NCBI GenBank assembly: GCA_903861005.1
Contig: CAIOSP010000082.1
Location: forward strand, 1-64,000
Length of the DNA: 64,000 nucleotides
Source: an uncultured Pseudomonadota bacterium
GTDB lineage: Bacteria; Myxococcota_A; UBA796; GCA-2862545
Reading direction: 5' to 3'
The notes below the pieces were generated by a model. It worked only from the letters and a program-made list of their open reading frames with translations, was not told the origin of the DNA and searched no databases. The translations under genes were made by a program, and so were the position numbers. Each line of letters begins with the position of its first letter. Position 1 is the first letter of the stretch. Below, piece by piece: positions 16,242 to 25,981 of the stretch.

Positions 16242-18215
16242 TCACATGTCCAAGAAGCTCCGCAGTCGGCGGAACAGATCCTCCGACGCCGCCGAGTCCG
16301 CGCCCGCCTCCGGGTCGTGGCGCAGGAACTCCACCAGGTCGTCGAGGTGCTCGATCGGCTCCAGCAGCGAGCAGCCCGGCCCCACGCCGGTGGGCCCGCG
16401 CGTGCGCACGAAGTGCGGACGGGTCAGCCACAGCTCGCGGCGCGCGCGGGTGACGGCGACGTAGAGCAGGCGGATCTCCTCCTCCATCGCGCTGTCGTCG
16501 TCGAGCGACCACGCGCTGGGGAAGCCGCCGTCGGCGAGCTGGAGCAAGTGCACCGCCTCCCACTCCAGGCCCTTCGATGAGTGGATGGTGGACAAGGTCA
16601 GGATCTCGTCGTCACCCTCGGGCCGATCGGCGTTGGCATCCTCGATCGGGTCGATGGCGACGGTGCTCAAGAAGCTCTCGATCGACTGGTGGCGCTCGGC
16701 GACGAGCGGCAGCGCGTCGAGATCCTTGAGGCGGCGCTTGGCGTCGTCGTAGATCGACGGCATGCGCTCGCGGTACCAGGCGACCACCGCCTCGACACAG
16801 CTGACCGGCTCCATGACGAGCGGCGCCCAGCTGTCGAGCTGGTTGGCCAGGTCGAGCAGGGCGGCGTGGTACTTGCGGCCCTTGAACTGAGCGGCGTCGA
16901 GCACCGGATCGTCGGCGTTGGCGATGGCGTCGCCGATCTTCTGCGCAGTCTTCTCGCCCAGGCCCTCGAACCAGCCGAGCACGCGGAACCACGCCATCGC
17001 ATCGCGCGGGTTCGCGACCAGGCGCACGAGCGCGAGCGCGTCCTTGATGTGGGCCGCCTCGCCAAAGCGCATGCCACCGAACTTCTTGAAGGCGATCTCC
17101 TCTTCGACCAGCCGCGTCTCCAGCAGGAACGAGTGGTAGGCGCTGCGGAAGAGCACCGCCTGCTTGGAGACGGGCACGCCCGCGGCGCGCAGGGCGAGGA
17201 TGCGCTTGACCACCGCGTCGGCTTGGTCGTGCTCGTCGATCACGTCGACGATGCGGGGCAGCGGGCCCTCGCCGCGGACGGCGCGCAGGCGCTTGTGGAA
17301 GCCCTCGCGCGCGGAGTCGAGCACCGCGTTCGCCAGGTCGAGCACGGGCTGGGTGCTGCGGTAGTTCTCCTCCAGCTTGGTGATCTGGATGTCGGGGAAC
17401 AGCTTGGGGAAGTCAAGGATGTTGCGGACGGACGCGCCGCGGAAGCCGTAGATCGACTGCGCCTCGTCGCCCACCACCATCAGGTTGCCGTGCGCGCTCG
17501 ACAAGAGGACGGCGATCTCGGCCTGCAGCCGGTTGGTGTCCTGGAATTCGTCGACGAGCACGTGGTGCGCCTCGCTCGACAGCTTGCGGCGGGCCTCGGG
17601 GTGATCGCGCAGCAGCGTGGCGAGCAGCACCAGCAGGTCGTCGTAGTCCATCACGCCGTGGGCCTGCTTGCGCTCGGCGTAGCGGCGACCGATGGCCTCG
17701 AACGCATCCGCGAAGGCGCCGTACTGCGGGTACTGGTCGGACAGCACCTCTTGGATGGTCTTGTGGGTGTTCACCGAGCGCGAGAGCACGTCGAGCACGG
17801 TGCCCTTGCGGGCGAACTTCTGCTTGCCCTCGGCGTAGCCCAGCTCGCTGCGGACCAGGCCGACCATGTCCTCGGCGTCCTCGCGATCCATCACGGTGAA
17901 CGACGGCGTCCAGCCGAGCGTGTCGGCGAAGCGGCGCAGCGCGCCCAACGCGAAGGCGTGGAAGGTGCCGCCGCGGACGGCGCGGGCCTCAGGGCCGACC
18001 TGCGCGGCGACGCGATCGAGCATCTCCTCGGCGGCGCGGCGGGTGAAGGTCAGCAGCACGATCTGCCCGGGCGCGACCCCCTGCTCGATCAGCCACGCCA
18101 CCCGATGGACCAGCGTTCGGGTCTTCCCGGTACCCGCGCCGGCCACGACCAAGTGTGCGCCATCACGCGACTGCACCGCCGCACGCTGGGCCTCGTTGAG
18201 CTCGTCGAGAGACAA
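16242..18215 (-). CDS. UvrD/PcrA-type superfamily 1A DNA helicase
   Basis: 657 residues, a 3'-5' DNA helicase acting in repair and replication restart. Motifs are in order: Q motif LNEAQRAAV, Walker A GAGTGKT, DEFQDTN (Walker B), GDEAQSIYGFRGA (III), LEENYRS (IV), STIHSSKGLEWEAVHLL (V) and EEEIRLLYVAVTRARREL (VI). The C-terminal extension beyond motif VI is short. TTG at 18215 is chosen because GGAG lies seven bases upstream and the protein then starts MSLDELNEAQ, as in UvrD; the longer reading from 18353 adds 46 atypical residues. It is transcribed away from the hybrid kinase. Confidence 0.87.
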   Translation of the reverse strand: MSLDELNEAQRAAVQSRDGAHLVVAGAGTGKTRTLVHRVAWLIEQGVAPGQIVLLTFTRRAAEEMLDRVAAQVGPEARAVRGGTFHAFALGALRRFADTLGWTPSFTVMDREDAEDMVGLVRSELGYAEGKQKFARKGTVLDVLSRSVNTHKTIQEVLSDQYPQYGAFADAFEAIGRRYAERKQAHGVMDYDDLLVLLATLLRDHPEARRKLSSEAHHVLVDEFQDTNRLQAEIAVLLSSAHGNLMVVGDEAQSIYGFRGASVRNILDFPKLFPDIQITKLEENYRSTQPVLDLANAVLDSAREGFHKRLRAVRGEGPLPRIVDVIDEHDQADAVVKRILALRAAGVPVSKQAVLFRSAYHSFLLETRLVEEEIAFKKFGGMRFGEAAHIKDALALVRLVANPRDAMAWFRVLGWFEGLGEKTAQKIGDAIANADDPVLDAAQFKGRKYHAALLDLANQLDSWAPLVMEPVSCVEAVVAWYRERMPSIYDDAKRRLKDLDALPLVAERHQSIESFLSTVAIDPIEDANADRPEGDDEILTLSTIHSSKGLEWEAVHLLQLADGGFPSAWSLDDDSAMEEEIRLLYVAVTRARRELWLTRPHFVRTRGPTGVGPGCSLLEPIEHLDDLVEFLRHDPEAGADSAASEDLFRRLRSFLDM

Positions 18216-18381
18216 TACGGTACTCCACCCCTTCAGTGGGGCCTGAGAAGATCCGATGACCCCTATCTCACGGGCGTAATCCCCGTCGGGCCGCTCGGGG
18301 CCCACCTCACGCAAGCTCGCTTCCGGAAGCGCGCACCGGTACGACGGAAACACCCTCGGACCAACCTAGGATCCAGCGCAG

Positions 18382-20478
18382 ATGAGCCTCCCCGCCGTCC
18401 AGCTCGACAGCCAGCCCAACGAAGCTGGAGACGTGCGCGTGGGCCGGCTGGTCATGGCGGTGATGGCGGCGGCGTTCCCGGTGTGGTGGTGGGTGCTCCA
18501 AGCGACCTACCCCTGGGCCAAGGACCCTCTGGCGCCGCGCCTGCTGATCAGCCTGCTGGCGATTGGCGTGGCGGGGGCGTCGCTGGTGTCGGAGCAGCGC
18601 GCGCGCGAGGTGCCAGGCTGGATGGCGCTGGTCTGCTCGCTGGCCTCCATGGTGGCCGTCTGGCTGGCGTGGACCAACGCCGCGCTCCCCGCGTACGTCG
18701 GGCAGCTGGTGGCGACGGTGGGCGTCAGCGCGCTGGCGGTGCGCAACCTGACCCACGTGCGCTGGTATTGGACGAGCGTGCTGGTCAGTGCGCTGATCGC
18801 GGCGGCGTGGAGCGTGTTCGGGCTGGGCGAGTCGCTCGCCGAGGACGCGCCGTTCGTGGTGGTGGCGTGCGCCGTCATGTTCGTGGTGCACTGGAACGTG
18901 GCCAAGCAGGAGGGCCTGCTCCAGGATGAGATCACCGACCGCACCACGCTGCTCCGCGCGATCTTTGAGAACGCCACGGACGCCTTGTTCCTGGTGGACC
19001 CGGTCACCAACGCCACGGAGCTGGTCAACGAGCGCGCGGTCGACATGTTCGAGGCGCGCAGCACCGAGTCGCTGACCGGCAAGAGCCTGTCCAAGCTTCA
19101 GACGCGCACGTTCACGTCTGCGGAGCTCAACGACATCTGGCGCATCACCGACGCGGGCGGCGAATTCCGCGCCGAGGTGCAGTACCACTCGCTGTCGGGC
19201 AACGCGTTCTGGGGCGAGGTGGTCTACCGCCCGCTCGACATCCGCAACCGCCGCCTGCTGCTGGTGCGCATCGACAAGGTCGACGAGCGCGTGCAGGCCA
19301 AGCAGGCCCTGGAGGCCGCGCGCGACGCCGCCCAGGCCGCCACGGTCGCGCGCACCGACTTCCTGGCGCGCATGTCGCACGAGATCCGCACCCCGCTCAA
19401 CGGCGTGCTGGGCCTGGCGTCGCTGCTGGAGGGCACCAAGCTCACCGAGGAGCAGCTCTCCTACATCCAGACCATCCTGACCAGCGGCCGCAACCTGCGC
19501 GCGCTGATCGACGAGATCCTAGACTTCTCCAGCGGCGAGGCCGGCGAGCTGGTGCTGGTCGACGAGATGTTCGACGTGAACACCGCGATCGACGAGCTGC
19601 AGCTGCTGTTCCGCATGCAGGCCGTGGCCAAGGACCTGACGCTGACCTTCAAGACCGAGACCGGCGTGCCGGACAAGTGCCTAGTGGATGGGCGACGCAT
19701 CCGACAGGTGCTGGTCAACCTGATCGGCAACGCGCTGAAGTTCACCGAGAAGGGCAGCGTGACGGTCACCGTGCGGGCTGCGACCGGGCTCGACCGCCTG
19801 GGGCTGCGGTTTGAGGTGGTGGACACCGGCATCGGCATCGCGCCGGACGTGCTGCCCCGCCTGTTCGAGCCGTTCCACCAGGCCGACCCGGGCATCAGCC
19901 GCCGCTACGGCGGTACGGGCCTGGGCCTGGCGATCTCCAAGGCGATCGCCAAGCGGCTGGGCGGCTCGATCCGCGCGGTCAGCCAGGTGGGCAAGGGCTC
20001 GTCGTTCACGTTCGACGCGCCCGTCCGCCCCGCGCCGATCGAGGTCGTGCCAGAGCGCCAGGCGGCCAAGGAGGCGATCCCCACCGACAAGCGCCACCAG
20101 GTGCTGATGGCCGAGGACAACGAGGTCAACGTGATGGTGACGGCGGCCATGCTGCGCCGCCTGAACTGCGACGTGGACATCGCCCGCAACGGCGCCGAGG
20201 CCGCCGAGCGCGCCCGCCAGCGTCCGTACGAGATCATCTTCATGGACGTCATGATGCCCGACGTGGACGGCCTGGAGGCCACGCGCCGCATCCGCGCCAT
20301 GCGCCCGGCCAAGCGCCCCTACATCGTGGCGCTGACCGCGGGCGTCATGCCCACCGACCGCGAGCGCTGCGTCGCCGCCGGCATGGACGACTTTGTGCCC
20401 AAGCCCGTGCAGCTCGAAGAGATCCGCTCGGCGATCGATCGCGCGGACCGCGCCGCACGCCTGCGCTCACAGCCCTGA
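18382..20478 (+). CDS. membrane hybrid histidine kinase (6TM-PAS-HisKA-HATPase-REC)
   Basis: 698 residues. About six transmembrane helices occupy residues 15-175, forming a 6TM input domain. A PAS-like domain follows (residues 190-300, FENATDALFLVDP). The HisKA helix holds His333 in SHEIRTPLNG, followed by the HATPase domain with N box NLIGNALKFTEKG, G1 DTGIGIAPD and G2 GGTGLGLAISKA. The receiver domain has the acid pocket MAEDNEVN, phospho-Asp622 in FMDVMMPDVDG and PKPV. The phosphate would go from His333 to Asp622, and an external Hpt protein would be needed to pass it on; none is encoded nearby. Signal unknown. Confidence 0.9.
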   Translation: MSLPAVQLDSQPNEAGDVRVGRLVMAVMAAAFPVWWWVLQATYPWAKDPLAPRLLISLLAIGVAGASLVSEQRAREVPGWMALVCSLASMVAVWLAWTNAALPAYVGQLVATVGVSALAVRNLTHVRWYWTSVLVSALIAAAWSVFGLGESLAEDAPFVVVACAVMFVVHWNVAKQEGLLQDEITDRTTLLRAIFENATDALFLVDPVTNATELVNERAVDMFEARSTESLTGKSLSKLQTRTFTSAELNDIWRITDAGGEFRAEVQYHSLSGNAFWGEVVYRPLDIRNRRLLLVRIDKVDERVQAKQALEAARDAAQAATVARTDFLARMSHEIRTPLNGVLGLASLLEGTKLTEEQLSYIQTILTSGRNLRALIDEILDFSSGEAGELVLVDEMFDVNTAIDELQLLFRMQAVAKDLTLTFKTETGVPDKCLVDGRRIRQVLVNLIGNALKFTEKGSVTVTVRAATGLDRLGLRFEVVDTGIGIAPDVLPRLFEPFHQADPGISRRYGGTGLGLAISKAIAKRLGGSIRAVSQVGKGSSFTFDAPVRPAPIEVVPERQAAKEAIPTDKRHQVLMAEDNEVNVMVTAAMLRRLNCDVDIARNGAEAAERARQRPYEIIFMDVMMPDVDGLEATRRIRAMRPAKRPYIVALTAGVMPTDRERCVAAGMDDFVPKPVQLEEIRSAIDRADRAARLRSQP

Positions 20479-20542
20479 TCGGTTTGCGGGGATCGACGGC
20501 CCGCGGCTCGCGCGGTACGCGACGGGACCTCCCGGAGGCCCC

Positions 20543-21739
20543 ATGAGCGCCCGTCCCCTGTTGATGATCCCCGGCCCCATCGAGATCTCGGACGCCGTCG
20601 CCGACGCCGTCGCGGAGCGCCCGCGCGCGCACACCGCGCCCGACTTCGTCGCCGCCTATGGCCGCGCGTTGGACGGCATGGCGCAGATCTGGCGCGCCCC
20701 TGAGGGCGCCGTGCCGTTCGCCGTCCCGGGTTCCGGCACCCTCGCCATGGAGACGGCCGCGTCCAACCTGATCGACCCGGGCGACGCCGTGGTGGTCGCC
20801 AGCACGGGCTACTTTGGCGACCGCATGGCCGAGATGCTGCGCCGCCGCGGCGCCACCGTGACCCTGGTCCAAGCCCCCACCGTGGGCGACGTGCCCGACG
20901 TGGCCGCCGTGCGCGAGGCGCTGGCCGCGACCGGCGCGAAGGCGCTGTTCGCCACCCACGTCGACACCTCCACCGGCGTTCGGATCGACCCGGTGCCGCT
21001 GGCCGCGGCCGCACGCGACGCGGGCGCGCTGAGCGTGTTCGACGGCGTGTGCGCCACCGCGGCCGAGGCCTTCGACATGGCCGCCCTGGGCGCCGACGTG
21101 TACCTGACAGCCTCGCAGAAGGCGATCGGGCTGCCCCCGGGCATGGCGCTGTGGGTCGCGTCCGCGCGCGCCCTCGCCACGCGCGCCGCGCTGACGAGCC
21201 CGCCGCCCATGTCGATCGACTGGCAGCCCTGGCAGCCCGTGATGGAGGCCTACCGCGCTGGGAAGCCGTCCTACTTCTCCACGCCGGCCACCACGCTGGG
21301 CTGGGCGCTGGCCGTGGGCACTACCGAGATCTTGGCGGGCGACGCCGACCCGGCCAAGGCGATGGAGCTCCGCTGGGCCGCGCACCGCCGCACCGCGCTC
21401 GGCTTTCGCGCCGCGTGGGCCGCGATGGGTCTCAGGCTCCTCCCCGTCCGCGACGAGGTCACGGCGCACACGCTGTCGGCGCTGTGGCTGCCCGACGGCG
21501 TCGACGCGCCCCGCCTGCTGCCGGAGGTCCGCAACCGCGGCGCGATCATCGCGGGCGGCCTGCACCCGGCCGTGCGCGAGCGCACCTTCCGCGTGGGCCA
21601 CATGGGCGTGGTCACCGGCCGGCCCGACGCGCTTCGCCTGACGGTGTCCGCTGTGGCGGGCGGCTTGGCGGCCTGCGGCGTGTCGGTAGACGAGGCCGCG
21701 GCGCTCAACGCGTTCGACGCGGCGTTTCAGAGCGCCTGA
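20543..21739 (+). CDS. class V aminotransferase, alanine-glyoxylate/serine-glyoxylate type
   Basis: 398 residues, PLP fold-type I. It starts LLMIPGPIEI, the PGP motif typical of serine/alanine-glyoxylate aminotransferases, followed by AVPGSGTLAMET and SVFDGVCATAAE. TASQKAIGLPPGMA carries the PLP Lys (SQK). The C-terminus has RVGHMGVV, the usual glyoxylate-group ending. It would transfer the amino group of Ser or Ala to glyoxylate in the cytosol. ATG at 20543 follows CGGAGG. No photorespiration or serine-cycle genes are visible, so the physiological pathway stays open; related enzymes also act on phosphonates. Confidence 0.82.
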   Translation: MSARPLLMIPGPIEISDAVADAVAERPRAHTAPDFVAAYGRALDGMAQIWRAPEGAVPFAVPGSGTLAMETAASNLIDPGDAVVVASTGYFGDRMAEMLRRRGATVTLVQAPTVGDVPDVAAVREALAATGAKALFATHVDTSTGVRIDPVPLAAAARDAGALSVFDGVCATAAEAFDMAALGADVYLTASQKAIGLPPGMALWVASARALATRAALTSPPPMSIDWQPWQPVMEAYRAGKPSYFSTPATTLGWALAVGTTEILAGDADPAKAMELRWAAHRRTALGFRAAWAAMGLRLLPVRDEVTAHTLSALWLPDGVDAPRLLPEVRNRGAIIAGGLHPAVRERTFRVGHMGVVTGRPDALRLTVSAVAGGLAACGVSVDEAAALNAFDAAFQSA

Positions 21740-21746
21740 GCGCCGA

Positions 21747-22016
21747 TCAGGCCTGACGACGACGCGCGGCGAGCAGACCCGCCGCGACCACTAGGCCCGC
21801 GACCGCAGGGCTGAGCGCGTCGGCGTTGCAGGCGCAACCGCCCGTCTCACCCGACAGCGCGGCCGCGCCCAGGCCACCGGACGGGTAGGTGTCCAAGTCG
21901 GACCCGACGTCGGTGTCGGTGGACGCGTCCGTATCCGAGTCGGTGTCCGAGTCCGTGTCCGCCGCCAGGGCAAACGACGGGACGATCAACGCCAGCACAA
22001 GCCACACCGCGCGCAT
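21747..22016 (-). CDS. small MYXO-CTERM-type surface protein with Asp-Ser/Thr repeats
   Basis: 89 residues: signal peptide (cleavage near ALAA), then an acidic DTDSDTDSDT repeat tract, a short Gly/Ser linker, and a C-terminal tail with GGCACN followed by a hydrophobic helix (VAGLVVAAGLLAA) and RRRQA. Gly-Cys-x-Cys plus helix plus Arg cluster is the MYXO-CTERM sorting signal, processed at the Cys by a myxosortase-type protease for surface anchoring. The mature protein is little more than an acidic linker, so it may be a minimal surface spacer or a Ca2+-binding tract. It converges on the aminotransferase gene. Confidence 0.75.
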   Translation of the reverse strand: MRAVWLVLALIVPSFALAADTDSDTDSDTDASTDTDVGSDLDTYPSGGLGAAALSGETGGCACNADALSPAVAGLVVAAGLLAARRRQA

Positions 22017-22069
22017 GTCTCCTCCGAGGCGATCTCCCTAGCCTCGCAGGCGACGATCGGCCCCTGCGA

Positions 22070-24052
22070 TCAGGGCCTGCGCTCGCAGGCCCCGCCGTCA
22101 GGGAGCGCGGCCGTCGCCGGTGTGGGCATCCAAGAGAGCGCGACCCGGTCGACGTTGAGCGAGCGCGGCCACCACTGGACCGTGTCGCCGTTCTCCCGAA
22201 GCTCGGCGACCACCGAGGGCACGCCGCCGTCGTCGGCCATGACGCGCAAGACGCCGCGCTCAAGCACCGCCGCGCGGACCGTCGTGCGGGCGTCGCCCCA
22301 GATCAGGTAGCCACCGTCCCCATCGACGCCGATCTGGACGTTGTCGCCGGACGTGCACCGCACGCGACCGGAGTCGCGATCCTCGACCGGCGACCACGAC
22401 GGCTCGACGCGGGCCAAGGTGATGGGGCCCTCGTCCCACGCGGCGCGCTCGGCGGCGGTGAGCGGGCGGGTGACCACAGCGGAGCTGCCGTCGCGCACCA
22501 CGCCAAGCACGCCCTCGCCGTCCCACTGGACGCGCGTCGGGTAGCGCAGCTTGGGCCAGGGCAGGACCAGCGTCGCCTCATTCTTCTGCAGGGTCAGGCG
22601 GTACAGGCCCGGGTGCGCGCCCTCGTCGGTGAACAGCAGGGTGCCGGGGTCGTCGAACGCCACGTCGACCGGCGCGCGGTCGGGGGCAGCGTCGTAGACG
22701 ATGACGCGGTCGTCCACAGCGCGCGCGCTCCACCACACCACAGCGCCCTTGTCGGCGGTGGCGTGCACCGAGCCATCGGGCGAGGACGCGACGGCGTCCG
22801 GAGGCGGCACAGGCTTGGGGAGCGTGCGGGTGAGCGGTCCGCCGTCCGCGCGCATCAGCACGGTGGCCAACGGCCGGGCCTTGTCGGCGCCGAACACGTT
22901 GAGCGACGACGAGGTGGCGACCATGTGCGAGAAGCTCTCGCGCGGGCGCGGGTGCGCGACGGTGGTGGCCAACCAGGTGGCCGGCGGCAGAGGCGGCACG
23001 CACACGTCCAGCTCGGTCGCCGACGGATCGGCCGGGTCAGCGTAGACACCGGAGGCGAGGCCGAGGCTCGGGTCGAACCACACATCGCGCCACGCGCCGT
23101 CACCGACGATCGACGCCAGGATGCGAGGCGCGCCGGACGGCGACTGGGTCAGCAGCGCCAGGCAGCCAGGCCCACACGGGAGCGCCTGCTTGGACGAGGC
23201 CGAGCCGACCGTGACCGAGTCCGACGAGGCGGCGGTGGTGATGGGCGCAGCCGGCGTGCAGGGCTTGGGACGAAGGATGCCGCCGGACGCGGTGCGGACC
23301 GCGGCGGTGAGCGTGGCAGGGACGCCGGACGCGTGCAGCGCCGCGACCGCAGGCTTGGGCGCGTCACCGGGCGGGATGGCGACGAGCACGCGCGCCACGT
23401 CGGAGTGCTCGATGTAGGCGACGCGGTCCTGGCCGTTGACCGTCCAGATCACCGGGGCGCCGACGTCACCCTCGGGCACGATGCGCACCGCGGGGCCCTT
23501 GGGCAGCGAGATCCGGTAGATGCCGCCCAGGTCGCCGATCTCGGCCACGACGACCGCGCCGCCCCCGACGGTGACACCGGGGTGCGCCAGCTTGAGCGTC
23601 TTGTTGTCGCGCAGGGCCAACACGCGGCCGCCCGCGCCCGACTTGTCGGTGAGCGTGACCTGGACGTGCTCGCCCTCGTTGATCATCGCGCGCCAGCCGC
23701 CGTCCGGCGACGCGCCGGACGTGAGGGTGACGCCGCCGACCGACAGCTTGGTGCCGCTGACGTGGTACACGCCGGGGCCGTCGAGCACGACCACTCGCCG
23801 CGACCCATCCGCCTTGGCGAGCGCGACGATCGGGTGGGGGTCGCCGTCGGTGGTGAGGGCGAGCGCGTCAACCCGCTCGCCGGCGTCGGCGACGAACCAC
23901 ACCTGCTGGGTCCACGGCTCGGCCGCCGCCTTGTCGAGGGGGTTGAGTCGGTCGTCCGCCTCGACCGGGGCCGCGGCCTCATCGTTGGTCCAGCACCCAG
24001 GAACCGAGACGAGCACCCCAAGGGTCAGCAACCAGCTCCAACGCACAGACAC
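22070..24052 (-). CDS. large secreted lipoprotein with beta-propeller-like repeats
   Basis: 660 residues. The signal peptide ends in the lipobox SVPGC, so it should be lipid-anchored. The mature part is Trp/Asp-rich and repeats short strand-turn units such as LALTTDGDPHP, AYIEHSDVARVL, ASSPDGSVHAT and LLFTDEGAHPGLYRL, typical of TolB/WD40-like propellers. No enzyme motif is visible. Start GTG at 24052 has GAGGAGG just before it. It diverges from a Ser/Thr kinase gene across 123 bases; kinase and propeller pairs often report envelope states, but that link is only contextual. Confidence 0.65.
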   Translation of the reverse strand: MSVRWSWLLTLGVLVSVPGCWTNDEAAAPVEADDRLNPLDKAAAEPWTQQVWFVADAGERVDALALTTDGDPHPIVALAKADGSRRVVVLDGPGVYHVSGTKLSVGGVTLTSGASPDGGWRAMINEGEHVQVTLTDKSGAGGRVLALRDNKTLKLAHPGVTVGGGAVVVAEIGDLGGIYRISLPKGPAVRIVPEGDVGAPVIWTVNGQDRVAYIEHSDVARVLVAIPPGDAPKPAVAALHASGVPATLTAAVRTASGGILRPKPCTPAAPITTAASSDSVTVGSASSKQALPCGPGCLALLTQSPSGAPRILASIVGDGAWRDVWFDPSLGLASGVYADPADPSATELDVCVPPLPPATWLATTVAHPRPRESFSHMVATSSSLNVFGADKARPLATVLMRADGGPLTRTLPKPVPPPDAVASSPDGSVHATADKGAVVWWSARAVDDRVIVYDAAPDRAPVDVAFDDPGTLLFTDEGAHPGLYRLTLQKNEATLVLPWPKLRYPTRVQWDGEGVLGVVRDGSSAVVTRPLTAAERAAWDEGPITLARVEPSWSPVEDRDSGRVRCTSGDNVQIGVDGDGGYLIWGDARTTVRAAVLERGVLRVMADDGGVPSVVAELRENGDTVQWWPRSLNVDRVALSWMPTPATAALPDGGACERRP

Positions 24053-24175
24053 CTGGCCTCCTCGGACCGCCCGGACCCGCCGGCCACAGGACGACGAAGG
24101 CGTCACCGGGTGGACACTTTGGATTCGTACCACAGTCGAGGGCGCGCTACGCGGGCCCGGGAGGGGAATGTTCAG

Positions 24176-25981
24176 GTGAAGGAAGCGTCTACGCCGCCGG
24201 CGGCTGATCTGAACGGCCCCACCTCGCAAGAGACCCTGGTTGCACGGGCACTTGGCCCTGGTGAGCGGCTGGGGCGCTGGGTGCTCGTGCGGACCCTCGG
24301 CGAGGGCGCCACGGCGACCGTGTGGGCCGCGCGCCACGAGCAGCTCGGCGCAGAGGTCGCCATCAAGGTCTTCCACCGCAAGGACCTGCCGTTCCACACC
24401 GTGCTGGGCGAGGCCAAGGCGGCCGCGGGGATCCCGTCCCGCAACGCGATCTGGGTGTACGACGTCGACACGTTCGGCGGGCACCACGCGATCGTCATGG
24501 AGCTGTGCGCAGACGGCGACCAAGCCGCGCGCTCTCTGCGCGACGCGCAGCCCAAGGATCACGCCGAGGCCGCGCGCTGGATCGCCGAGGCCGCGCGAGG
24601 CCTGGCCGCCGCGCACGACGGCGGCGTGTTCCACAAGGACGTGAAGCCCGCGAACATCCTGATCAACCCGAGCGACGACCGCGCGCAGATCACCGACTTT
24701 GGCTTGGCGAACCCGGCGCTGTGGCGCCCGCGCTCCGCTCGGTCGCGGCACGCTGCGCAGGCCACCGTGGCGCTCGACGACCTGATCGAGTCGCCGCTGT
24801 CGGTGGTCGACCCGCTCGCCTCCATCCGCGGGTCGATGCGGCTGGGCACGCCCGAGTTCATGGCGCCGGAGCAGGCGGTCGGCCTGCGCCGCGACCTGGA
24901 CGGCAACCACGCGCTGGACCGTCGCCACCTGATCGCGATCGACGTCTACGGACTCGGCGCCACGCTCTGGTACCTGCTGGTCGGCCATCCGCCCTTCCCG
25001 CTCGACGGCGGCGACCCCGAGCAGATGACGCCCGCCGAGATCATGGCGCAGGTGGTGGAGCGCTCCCCGCCCACCGCCCGCAAGGCCAACCCCAAGGTGC
25101 CTCGCCGTCTGGCCGCGATCGTCGACAAGGCGATGCACCGCGACCCGCTCAAGCGCTACCGGGACGCGTCCGCGCTGGCGGACGACCTGGACGCGTGGCG
25201 CACCGGGCACCCCACGTCGCTCGACCGCGGGCCGATCGCGCGCGCCGCCGTGCACCTGTGGCGCGAGCGCGCGTTGACGGCGCTGCTGGTCGTGCTCGCG
25301 TTCATCACCGCCGGGTCCACCTGGGTGGTCCGCGCGAACGACGCGCGCATCCGCGAGCAGTCGTCGCAGATCGAGGAGCAGCACCTGGCGCTAGAGACTC
25401 AGGAGGTCAGCTTCACCGACCTGGAGCGCAAGCACTCCAAGACCGAGGCCGTGCTCGACAAGACCCGCGCGACCTTGGAGTCTACGCGCACCGCGCTCAG
25501 CGCGTCGGACGGCGCCATCCACCAGCGCGACGCTGAGCTCGCCGCGCGCGACGCGCAGCTCCAGGCCGCCGCCGACCAGCTCGCCGCCGCCGAGACCGCG
25601 CTCACCGAGACGTCGACCAGCCTCGACGACACCCGCCGCGACCTGCTGGCCCTGCAGCTCGACCGCGACGCGCAGGTCGCCCAGCTGGAGTCGACGCGGC
25701 GCGCGCTGGCCGACACCTCCAAGCAACTCGACCGCACCAACGATGCGCTGTCCACCGCCACCGAGAACAACCTCGACCTGCGCCACACGGTCGATGACCT
25801 CGAAGGCGACGTGGCGGCACGCTCCGCGCGCATCGCCGCGTTGGAGAAGGCCGACGCCGCGTCTCGCCAGGAGCTCGCCACCCTGCGCGATCAGGTCGCC
25901 CAGGCCCGGCAGCGGATCACCGAGCTGCGCGCCGAGGCTGACCGCCTACGGGCTCTGCAGGACGCCCCGAGCGGCGGCTGA
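24176..25981 (+). CDS. transmembrane Ser/Thr protein kinase with long coiled coil
   Basis: 601 residues. The N-terminal kinase domain (about residues 40-300) has the glycine loop GEGATATVW, Lys64 in VAIKVF, FHKDVKPANI with Asp155 as catalytic base, DFG Asp174 and APEQAV. HKD replaces the usual HRD but keeps the base, so activity is expected. A transmembrane helix spans about 366-386. Outside it lies about 200 residues of heptad-rich Glu/Ala/Leu coiled coil, with no PASTA or other sensor domain. Start GTG at 24176 has GGGAGGGG nine bases upstream. The 3' end overlaps a convergent lipoprotein gene by 36 bases. Confidence 0.88.
   Translation: MKEASTPPAADLNGPTSQETLVARALGPGERLGRWVLVRTLGEGATATVWAARHEQLGAEVAIKVFHRKDLPFHTVLGEAKAAAGIPSRNAIWVYDVDTFGGHHAIVMELCADGDQAARSLRDAQPKDHAEAARWIAEAARGLAAAHDGGVFHKDVKPANILINPSDDRAQITDFGLANPALWRPRSARSRHAAQATVALDDLIESPLSVVDPLASIRGSMRLGTPEFMAPEQAVGLRRDLDGNHALDRRHLIAIDVYGLGATLWYLLVGHPPFPLDGGDPEQMTPAEIMAQVVERSPPTARKANPKVPRRLAAIVDKAMHRDPLKRYRDASALADDLDAWRTGHPTSLDRGPIARAAVHLWRERALTALLVVLAFITAGSTWVVRANDARIREQSSQIEEQHLALETQEVSFTDLERKHSKTEAVLDKTRATLESTRTALSASDGAIHQRDAELAARDAQLQAAADQLAAAETALTETSTSLDDTRRDLLALQLDRDAQVAQLESTRRALADTSKQLDRTNDALSTATENNLDLRHTVDDLEGDVAARSARIAALEKADAASRQELATLRDQVAQARQRITELRAEADRLRALQDAPSGG

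Noticed and set aside
16581-18929. Long plus-strand open frame opposite the helicase
   Set aside because: The minus strand contains all UvrD motifs in order; the plus reading shows only shadow composition and runs into the kinase start in a different frame.
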